From the NCBI GenBank assembly GCA_007136145.1, contig SLHN01000105.1:1-5542 (forward strand): 5,542 bases of DNA. The letters run 5' to 3'. Below, one piece after another: positions 1-4,457 of this stretch. Within the stretch, counting starts at the first letter, position 1, and each line of letters opens with the position of its first letter. Position numbers and translations under genes: made by a program. The stretch is from Thioalkalivibrio sp. (lineage in GTDB: Bacteria; Pseudomonadota; Gammaproteobacteria; Ectothiorhodospirales; Ectothiorhodospiraceae). The notes below the pieces were generated by a model, which was not told where the DNA came from, searched no databases, and saw only the letters and a program-made list of their open reading frames with translations.

Positions 1-32
1 AGCACCGAAGCAGCTCCGCGCGGCTGGTGGGG

Positions 33-893
33 TCAGCAATGGATGCGCAGCTGTTTCGCCAAGGTCCGCAGACCGTCGAGCGCGGGAGCCAGCTTCGGTG
101 TCTCGCTGTCCGGTTCCGGCGCGAAAACGACATAAGCAGGCAGGCGGAAGCGAGGGCTATCCTCGGGAACGAACAACTGACCTCCAGCGATGCGCGGCGC
201 GGCCATGCGCTCGGGGACGAAACACGAGCCGCCGTTGGCGAGGATGATCCGCAGGCCGAGCCAGCCGATATTCGCCGTCAGGGCTGGCCTTTCCGCTTCC
301 GGGTAACTGGCATTGTACTGCGCGAAAAAGGCTGGACCCCAGTCGACGTGTACATAGTTCTCGTTTAGGCCCCGTTGCACCGGGTCGGTGCTGAGCAGGA
401 CCAGTGTCTCGTCGAACAGGTGTTCCACGTGCAGCCCTGGATTGTGACGTGGGGTGTACATCAGCGCGAGATCGAGCGTCCCTTCCATGATGCGGCGCAT
501 CAGGTCGTCCTCGAAACCAATCTCGCTGCGAATCGAAAGCGCCGGAGCGACAGTACGCATGTGCCCCACCCAGGTGGGAAGGAAGCCTTCCCACAGAGCA
601 ATCCGAGCACCAATGTGAATGCTCGCACTGTATCGGCTCGGCAGTCCGACGTCGTGCCGGGCCTGTTCGAGGGTCAGCATCATCGCCTTCGCATGGTGTT
701 GAAAGCGGCGGCCACTGGCCGTAAGCGCGGCACCCGAGCGGTTGCGCACGAACAGGCGTACGCCGAGGTACTGTTCGAGTCCCTGGATCCTGCTGCTGAC
801 CGTGGACTGGGTCACGTGCAATCGCGCGGCGGCCTCGACGAAGCTGCCGTGAGTGGCGACGGCCAAAAAGGTTCTGATCTGTTCGGTTTCCAT
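33..893 (-). CDS. LysR-type transcriptional regulator
   Basis: This 286-residue protein is a DNA-binding regulator of the LysR family, expected to act in the cytoplasm, usually as a tetramer. Residues 1-60 form the winged helix-turn-helix: it starts METEQIRTFLAV, continues with GSFVEAAARLHVTQSTVSSRI and ends with LEQYLGVRLFVR, all hallmarks of the family. A linker helix follows, then an effector-binding domain from about residue 90 (IHIGARIALWEGFLP) to the end. The length is slightly below the usual 300 or so. The ATG at 893 is chosen because the family HTH begins directly there; no strong Shine-Dalgarno is visible. The gene diverges from the CBS/HPP/hemerythrin operon, the classic arrangement for a LysR protein controlling its neighbour, and a palindromic operator candidate lies between them. 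The effector cannot be read from the sequence. Family assignment is very secure; the target operon is inferred from position. Confidence 0.95.
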   Translation of the reverse strand: METEQIRTFLAVATHGSFVEAAARLHVTQSTVSSRIQGLEQYLGVRLFVRNRSGAALTASGRRFQHHAKAMMLTLEQARHDVGLPSRYSASIHIGARIALWEGFLPTWVGHMRTVAPALSIRSEIGFEDDLMRRIMEGTLDLALMYTPRHNPGLHVEHLFDETLVLLSTDPVQRGLNENYVHVDWGPAFFAQYNASYPEAERPALTANIGWLGLRIILANGGSCFVPERMAAPRIAGGQLFVPEDSPRFRLPAYVVFAPEPDSETPKLAPALDGLRTLAKQLRIHC

Positions 894-1143
894 TGCATGT
901 CTGCCCAGGAGCCGGTCGCCCTCGCTTTCCCGCGTGGCTCTCTACGGGCACCCAAGTCGGGCGGGCTCCTGACTGAATATCGATAAATCCGATATTAATG
1001 CACAATAAATTCCGTTTGTCCTGTCCTTGCTTGAACGGATATCCTGACCTGCACACATGGTTTTCGATTGCGCTGTTCGCCGCGAATTCGCCGCGATGCT
1101 TCGTTATCGATCAGGTTTCAGAGCTTGGGTGAGAATCAGGAAA
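894..1143. promoter_or_regulatory. Divergent promoter region between the LysR gene and the CBS/HPP/hemerythrin operon
   Basis: This spacer of about 250 bases separates two divergent transcription units. It has an AT-rich core at roughly 974-1012 in otherwise GC-rich DNA, as expected of a promoter. A plausible minus-strand promoter for the LysR gene is TTGTGC (1005-1000) and GATATT (981-976) with 18 bases between, so the palindrome at 974-998 would overlap it and allow autorepression. A plausible plus-strand promoter is TTGTCC (1016-1021) and TATCCT (1040-1045), also 18 bases apart. These boxes were picked by eye and match the sigma-70 consensus only moderately. The reading frame from the ATG at 1057 passes through 1057-1143, but that stretch uses AGA, AGG, TCA and CGA codons unlike the gene downstream, so it is treated as leader. 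Confidence 0.5.
974..998. promoter_or_regulatory. Candidate LysR operator (T-N11-A palindrome)
   Basis: AATATCG (976-982) and CGATATT (990-996) form a perfect 7-base inverted repeat with a 7-base spacer. After one mismatch, T974 and A998 also pair. The centre is base 986, and T980 and A992 give the T-N11-A spacing characteristic of LysR-family binding sites. It lies in the AT-rich part of the divergent spacer, about 80 bases upstream of the LysR start. The repeat is seen directly; binding by the adjacent regulator is inferred. Confidence 0.6.
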
Positions 1144-1761
1144 ATGAATGAGAATCGGCAACTGGGCGAGCGTATGCCGTCCGAGACACAAATTGGTCTC
1201 GCCGATGACGACATCCGCGCGGCGATGGCCGAAATCCCCGGTTATCTCGATATCAGCATGGGCGATTTCCGGGAGCTCTACCAGCATGCCTTCCGGCACG
1301 CACTGGAACGCCTTTCGAAGTCCGCCACAGCGGATCAGATGATGCTGCCGGCGACATGGACTGTTCGGCCGGAGATGCTTCTGGAGGACGTTGTCCAGGG
1401 TATGGCCAACCGGGCGCTCAAGGGATTGCCAGTCGTCGATGAGGCGCGGCGGGTTGTCGGCGTGGTTACCGAAACCGATCTCCTGCGCCACTTCGACGTG
1501 ACGACCTTCACCCAGTTTCTGAGTCACTACCTGAGGGACCCTGGCACACTGGGACATACGCTGCATCGGACCACCGTGGAGGCCATCATGACTGCTCCCG
1601 CGATTACGGTGGAAGCGGGAGCACGCTTTGCTCGCATCGTCGAGTGTTTCCATCTCCGGGGCGCCAACCGGTTACCGGTCGTGGACGGGACAGGGGTGCT
1701 GGTGGGTGTGCTTTCCCGCAAGGACTTCATTCATACCTTCCACCTGGAGGGTTTGTTGTGA
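1144..1761 (+). CDS. CBS-domain pair protein, first gene of an HPP operon
   Basis: A soluble protein of about 205 residues with two CBS domains, small modules that pair to bind adenine nucleotides or similar ligands and often control an attached or partner channel or transporter. An N-terminal helical segment (about 20-57, including EIPGYLDISMGDFRELY) precedes CBS1 (about 58-117, with GLPVVDEARRVVGVVTETD) and CBS2 (about 144-200, with RLPVVDGTGVLVGVLSRKD). The TETD and SRKD stretches sit where CBS domains contact the ribose and phosphates of a ligand. The start is uncertain: ATG 1144 is preferred, ATG 1174 would give 195 residues, and ATG 1057 would add 29 residues with atypical codons inside the likely promoter region. 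None has a strong Shine-Dalgarno. The stop overlaps the GTG of the HPP gene by 4 bases, implying translational coupling. CBS domains are often fused to the C-terminus of HPP proteins; here the two are separate, so regulation of the HPP protein is the likely role, by inference. Confidence 0.88.
   Translation: MNENRQLGERMPSETQIGLADDDIRAAMAEIPGYLDISMGDFRELYQHAFRHALERLSKSATADQMMLPATWTVRPEMLLEDVVQGMANRALKGLPVVDEARRVVGVVTETDLLRHFDVTTFTQFLSHYLRDPGTLGHTLHRTTVEAIMTAPAITVEAGARFARIVECFHLRGANRLPVVDGTGVLVGVLSRKDFIHTFHLEGLL
1746..1750 (+). promoter_or_regulatory. Ribosome binding site fixing the HPP start
   Basis: GGAGG lies 7 bases before the GTG at 1758. This selects the GTG, which overlaps the CBS stop, over the in-frame ATG at 1776 and over a much longer upstream ATG (1644) that would lie inside the CBS2 coding region. 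Confidence 0.8.
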
Positions 1762-2297
1762 ACTATCTTCGAAAGATGCGCGGAAGCACACGCGGTAGCC
1801 TCCCACGGGTTTCGAACAGTGAGGTCTTCTGGTCGTGGTGCGGGGCATTCCTTGCGATCGCGGGCGTCGGGTTGATTCATGAGCAGTTCTTTCAAGGCAC
1901 GGCTTTTCTACTGATGATCAGCTCCTTTGGCGCCTCGGCGGTTCTGCTCTTCGGCGCCCCGCGCAGTCCGCTTGCTCAACCGCGAAACCTCGTTGGGGGA
2001 CACCTGCTGGCGGCCTTCGTAGGGGTCGCTGCGTTCAAGCTCCTGGGTGGTCAGGTCTGGCTTGCGGAAGCCGGCGCCGTGGCGACGGCAATCGCGCTGA
2101 TGCACCTGACCCGGACTCTGCATCCCCCGGGTGGCGCAACGGCATTGCTGCCGGTGATCGGAGGAGAGCAGATTCAGGACCTGGGTTTTCTTTTCGTGCT
2201 GCTTCCCGTCGGGCTCGGTGTTCTGATGCTGCTGACGGTCGCCGTGCTGTTCAACAACATTCCCCGCACCCGACGTTATCCGGAGGTCTGGCTATGA
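1758..2297 (+). CDS. HPP-family integral membrane protein, possible nitrite or anion transporter
   Basis: A 179-residue inner-membrane protein of the HPP family, starting at GTG. The family signature is complete: FGASAVLLFGAPRSPLAQPRN at about 57-77, GGH at 80-82, the eponymous HPP at 122-124 within TLHPPGGATALLP, and the C-terminal NNIPRTRRYP at about 166-175. Hydrophobic segments fall at about 24-41, 48-66, 80-97, 103-117 and 143-165; some may be re-entrant, since the family is usually described as having four membrane helices. Members from cyanobacteria and chloroplasts have been reported to transport nitrite; most bacterial members are uncharacterised. This copy carries no CBS domains, which are instead supplied by the gene immediately upstream. 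It overlaps both neighbours by 4 bases, so the three proteins are probably made together. Nitrite transport is suggested by family precedent and by nearby narXL-dnr, and remains inference. Confidence 0.92.
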   Translation: MNYLRKMRGSTRGSLPRVSNSEVFWSWCGAFLAIAGVGLIHEQFFQGTAFLLMISSFGASAVLLFGAPRSPLAQPRNLVGGHLLAAFVGVAAFKLLGGQVWLAEAGAVATAIALMHLTRTLHPPGGATALLPVIGGEQIQDLGFLFVLLPVGLGVLMLLTVAVLFNNIPRTRRYPEVWL

Positions 2298-2326
2298 GCC
2301 GCGCTTCAGATCCATCGTTTCGGAGG
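2282..2326 (+). promoter_or_regulatory. Two successive ribosome binding sites before the hemerythrin gene
   Basis: GGAGG occurs at 2282-2286, 7 bases before ATG 2294, and again at 2322-2326, 6 bases before the in-frame ATG 2333. Both starts are therefore well equipped. The first is coupled to the HPP stop through an ATGA overlap; the second would yield a protein 13 residues shorter. Confidence 0.7.
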
Positions 2327-2890
2327 GTGACCATGCCAGGAATGGAAGACCCCACGCCAGGCTTCGACGATCCGCTGGGTGTGCTGCGTGCCTGCCACCG
2401 CCGGATTGCGGAGCGTCTGGATCTGCTGGAGCGGTTGCCGGAATACCTGGAGACGCACGGGCCCGACACCGCAGCCCAGTCGGCCGCACAACGGGTTCTG
2501 AATTACTTCGAACGCGCTGCGGGCCATCATCATGCCGATGAGGAGGAGGATCTGTTTCCGATCCTGAGGGAAGCCAGGGGACGCCCCGGTTGGGATGACC
2601 GTCTAATGGCCGTGTTGGACGAGCTCGAAGTGGAGCATCAAAGACTGGCCTGGCGCTGGGCCCGGGTCCAGCCATCGCTGGTTGCCATCGCCAGGGGAAA
2701 GCGCGGTCCGGCGCTGCGCCCTGAAGCCCTGATACAGGCCTACCATGCCCATATGAAGGTCGAGGATGAAGTGATCCTGCCATTGGCTGACCTCCTGCTC
2801 AATCCGCCGGAATTACAGCGGATGGGAGCGGCAATGCAGAAACGGCGTGGTCTGTCGGACCCGGGTATCAGCGGAGATGCAGGCGAATGA
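2294..2890 (+). CDS. Hemerythrin-like (HHE) di-iron protein
   Basis: A 198-residue soluble protein (185 if ATG 2333 is used) with a hemerythrin-type four-helix bundle. The metal ligands expected of the family can be placed: His35 (ACHRRI), His80 and Glu84 in the HHHADEEEDLFP motif, His115 (VEHQRL), and His153 and Glu157 in AHMKVEDEVILP. The set appears complete, so a functional non-heme di-iron site is likely. Such sites bind O2, and in some bacterial members NO, serving as sensors, carriers or in nitrosative stress protection. It lacks the N-terminal domain and double-length layout of YtfE/RIC iron-sulfur repair proteins. It has no signal peptide and no signalling output domain. As the last gene of the CBS/HPP operon, coupled by ATGA to the HPP stop, it probably works alongside the membrane protein. 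Residues 1-16 precede the conserved core and may be absent from the main product. The family call is firm; the role is open. Confidence 0.93.
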   Translation: MSRASDPSFRRVTMPGMEDPTPGFDDPLGVLRACHRRIAERLDLLERLPEYLETHGPDTAAQSAAQRVLNYFERAAGHHHADEEEDLFPILREARGRPGWDDRLMAVLDELEVEHQRLAWRWARVQPSLVAIARGKRGPALRPEALIQAYHAHMKVEDEVILPLADLLLNPPELQRMGAAMQKRRGLSDPGISGDAGE

Positions 2891-3017
2891 CGATCACCGA
2901 ACGCAGCCGCGACTTTCACGCCAACTGTCATGGCACCGGCGGCCACCCCGAACCATGAAAGCTCCAGGTGCAGGTGTCAATGAGCGCAGCGAGTTGCACC
3001 GCTCGAGGCCCGGGCGG

Positions 3018-3030
3018 GACCCTGAGGGTC
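3018..3030. repeat. Short perfect palindrome, possible weak hairpin
   Basis: GACCCT and AGGGTC flank a single G. In RNA this would fold as a 5-base-pair GACCC/GGGTC stem with a TGA loop. It lies between converging genes where a bidirectional stop would be useful, but has no adjacent T-run. Confidence 0.4.
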
Positions 3031-3047
3031 AGGGCCAGCGTGGTATC

Positions 3048-3076
3048 GGTGCGGTTCGGCTTCGCCTTGCGGCACC
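3048..3076. repeat. Imperfect palindrome resembling a dispersed intergenic repeat
   Basis: GGTGC (3048-3052) and GCACC (3072-3076) pair around the inner hairpin GGC-TTC-GCC (3058-3066); both are centred on base 3062. The five bases on each side between them pair only partly. The GGTTCGGCTTCGCC core followed by GCACCCTACG looks like a family of short palindromic repeats found scattered between genes in many GC-rich proteobacteria. Only one copy is in the window, so its repeated nature is recognised by resemblance and not shown here. Confidence 0.45.
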
Positions 3077-3095
3077 CTACGCGGGTTCCTTCACG

Positions 3096-3764
3096 CTAAT
3101 GGGCCAGTAATGCCCTCAACGCGGCTTCGTCGATCAGGGTGACCCTGTCGCCGGTGACATCGACGAGTCCTTCCTCACGCAGGCGCGCGAGTATTCTGGA
3201 CAGTGTCTCGGGCTTGATCGAAAGCCTGGAGGCGATGATCTGCTTCGGGATGAACAGGTCGATACGGCCTTCCTCGGTTCTGTCCTGTTGCAGCAGGTAT
3301 GTCACCAGGCGGTAAGTCGCGTTGTGCAGGCTGAGTTCATCGATCTCCCGTACCAGTGCATGCAGGCGTCGACTCATCGCCGCCAGCATCCGCAACGTCA
3401 GACCGGGCGACTCCTGGAGCAGATCCAGAAAGGTCCGATCGTCGAAGGCCAGCAGCCGCGACTCGCCCAGCGCGGTTGCATTGACCGGGTAGCGACCATG
3501 TTCCATGAACATCACCGCCTCGGCGAAAAACTGGCGCGGCCGGACGACCTCGATCACCTTTTCCTCGCCTTCCCGGGATAACAGAAACAGCTTGATCGAG
3601 CCCTCCAGCAGCATGAAGAACTGCTGCGCCCGATCCCCCTGCGCGAACAGCGGTTCCCCGGCGCCCAGGCGGATTTCCCGCGTGGTTTCGCGGATGCGGG
3701 CGAGCTGGGATTCATCCAGCGGCTCGAAAAAATGAATGTTGTGAAGCGGTTCGCTGGTGGTCAT
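3096..3764 (-). CDS. dnr: Dnr-type Crp/Fnr-family regulator (denitrification, NO-responsive)
   Basis: A 222-residue Crp/Fnr-family transcription factor. Residues about 12-130 form the cyclic-nucleotide-like sensor fold, about 115-145 the dimerisation helix, and 146-222 the winged helix-turn-helix. It strongly resembles Pseudomonas DNR: HFFEPLDESQL near the start, FFAEAVMFME at 79-88, LSLHNATYRLVTYLL at 144-158 and LSIKPETLSRILARL at 181-195. The recognition helix has the E-x-x-S-R pattern (Glu186, Ser189, Arg190) of FNR, predicting TTGAT-N4-ATCAA type sites. It contains no cysteine, so it cannot hold the FNR iron-sulfur cluster; DNR relatives sense nitric oxide through heme. The ATG at 3764 has AGGAA 6 bases upstream and lies 12 bases after the narL stop, so it is probably cotranscribed with narXL. 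A Dnr paralogue (DnrE) is reported beside narXL in Pseudomonas stutzeri. Fnr-like regulators of other subclasses remain possible, but Dnr is the best fit. Confidence 0.88.
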   Translation of the reverse strand: MTTSEPLHNIHFFEPLDESQLARIRETTREIRLGAGEPLFAQGDRAQQFFMLLEGSIKLFLLSREGEEKVIEVVRPRQFFAEAVMFMEHGRYPVNATALGESRLLAFDDRTFLDLLQESPGLTLRMLAAMSRRLHALVREIDELSLHNATYRLVTYLLQQDRTEEGRIDLFIPKQIIASRLSIKPETLSRILARLREEGLVDVTGDRVTLIDEAALRALLAH

Positions 3765-3770
3765 GTACCG

Positions 3771-3775
3771 TTCCT
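3771..3775 (-). promoter_or_regulatory. Ribosome binding site of dnr
   Basis: On the minus strand AGGAA lies 6 bases before the ATG at 3764, within the 12-base gap after the narL stop. It supports the chosen start and translation from a shared narXL-dnr message. Confidence 0.65.
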
Positions 3776-3776
3776 G

Positions 3777-4457
3777 TCAGCGGGGACGCTGCTGCTCGAC
3801 CGCCCATACCGCGGCCTCGACCCGGGAATGGAGATTGAGTTTGCTCAACAAGTGCTTCACGTGCACCTTGACGGTTCCCTCGGTGATATCGAGTTGCCGG
3901 GCAATCAGCTTGTTGCTGAGCCCTTCCGAGATCCCTCGTAGAATCTCCACCTCGCGTTCCGTGAGCCCTGCCTGTTCGATCGGTGTCGGCTCCTGTTCGC
4001 GGCGCACCGCGCGCATCAGGTGCTCGGTCAGGCTCTCGCTCAGTACGAGACGTCCTTCAAGAACCTGGTGCAATTGCGCCAGTAACTCATCCGGTTCCGT
4101 ATCCTTCAGCAGATAGCCCGATGCGCCGCCGCGCAGCGCCGCCACGAGGTCCTGCTCGTGATCGGAAACCGTCAGCATGACGACACGGGTATCGGGATGA
4201 GTGAGGCGCAGCCGGCGCAGAGTCTCCAGCCCATCCATCTTGGCCATGTTCAGGTCGAGAAGGATCAGGTCGGTCTCGATCGTTTCCGCAAGCCGAATCC
4301 CTTCCGCTCCGGAACTCGCTTCACCAACGACCTGAAAGCCTGCCTCGGGTTCGAGCAGCAGCCGGGCGCCTTTTCGGAAAAGAGGGTGATCGTCGATGAT
4401 CAGAACCCGGGCGAGCGTGGTTTCCTTGCTGGGTGTGTCGAGCGGTATTTCGGTCAT
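3777..4457 (-). CDS. narL: NarL-type nitrate/nitrite response regulator
   Basis: A 226-residue two-component response regulator of the NarL/FixJ class. The receiver domain (about 16-135) carries the acidic pair Asp22/Asp23, the phosphorylated Asp68 in LILLDLNM, Thr96 in MLTVSD and Lys118 in YLLKD. The LuxR-type DNA-binding domain (about 162-226) has LTEREVEIL, NKLIARQLDITEGTVKVHVKH and LHSRVEAAVW, nearly the same as E. coli NarL, including the Lys-Val-x-x-x-Lys recognition residues. Phosphorylated NarL proteins bind TACYYMT-like heptamers and switch nitrate respiration genes on or off. Compared with E. coli NarL (about 216 residues) there are some ten extra residues at the N-terminus. Its ATG overlaps the narX stop as ATGA, so sensor and regulator are translationally coupled. 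Assignment as NarL is secure; NarP, the close paralogue, is less likely because the partner kinase is adjacent and NarX-like. Confidence 0.94.
   Translation of the reverse strand: MTEIPLDTPSKETTLARVLIIDDHPLFRKGARLLLEPEAGFQVVGEASSGAEGIRLAETIETDLILLDLNMAKMDGLETLRRLRLTHPDTRVVMLTVSDHEQDLVAALRGGASGYLLKDTEPDELLAQLHQVLEGRLVLSESLTEHLMRAVRREQEPTPIEQAGLTEREVEILRGISEGLSNKLIARQLDITEGTVKVHVKHLLSKLNLHSRVEAAVWAVEQQRPR

Larger units (their letters stand above)
2891..3095. other. Intergenic spacer between converging genes, rich in inverted repeats
   Basis: No supportable gene is present in these 205 bases between the hemerythrin stop and the dnr stop. Several inverted repeats are visible: GGTGCA (2967-2972) with TGCACC (2995-3000); GAGCG (2982-2986) with CGCTC (3000-3004); the palindrome GCCCGGGC (3008-3015); and GACCC/GGGTC around TGA (3018-3030). 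Some may serve as transcription stops for the converging operons, but none is followed by a T-tract on either strand, so no canonical intrinsic terminator can be called. Confidence 0.5.

Noticed and set aside
1..32. Bases downstream of the LysR stop
   Set aside because: Too short to assign; no terminator hairpin with a T-run and no recognisable gene end is visible.
1031..1045. Possible FNR/Dnr box beginning TTGAA in the divergent spacer
   Set aside because: The second half-site does not match ATCAA at the required 4-base spacing; only an off-by-one partial match exists.
157..1056. A 299-codon minus-strand open frame covering the LysR gene and its upstream spacer
   Set aside because: It lies in another frame over a clear LysR coding sequence, is rich in Arg, Gly and Pro with no recognisable domain, and is a by-product of high GC.
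1644..1757. N-terminal extension of the HPP protein from ATG 1644
   Set aside because: It would lie inside the CBS2 coding region in another frame; the GTG at 1758 has an ideal GGAGG and begins where HPP homology is expected.
2292..2783. A 163-codon minus-strand open frame opposite the hemerythrin gene
   Set aside because: Low-complexity Pro/Arg-rich translation antisense to a gene with intact di-iron motifs; no family resemblance.
2891..3095. CRISPR array or tRNA in the repeat-rich spacer
   Set aside because: The inverted repeats are all different, not direct repeats with regular spacers, and no cloverleaf or T-loop sequence is seen.
2891..3110. Small open frame across the convergent spacer (from the 2847 ATG)
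   Set aside because: It begins inside the hemerythrin gene in another frame, runs through several inverted repeats, and shows no domain or ribosome binding site.
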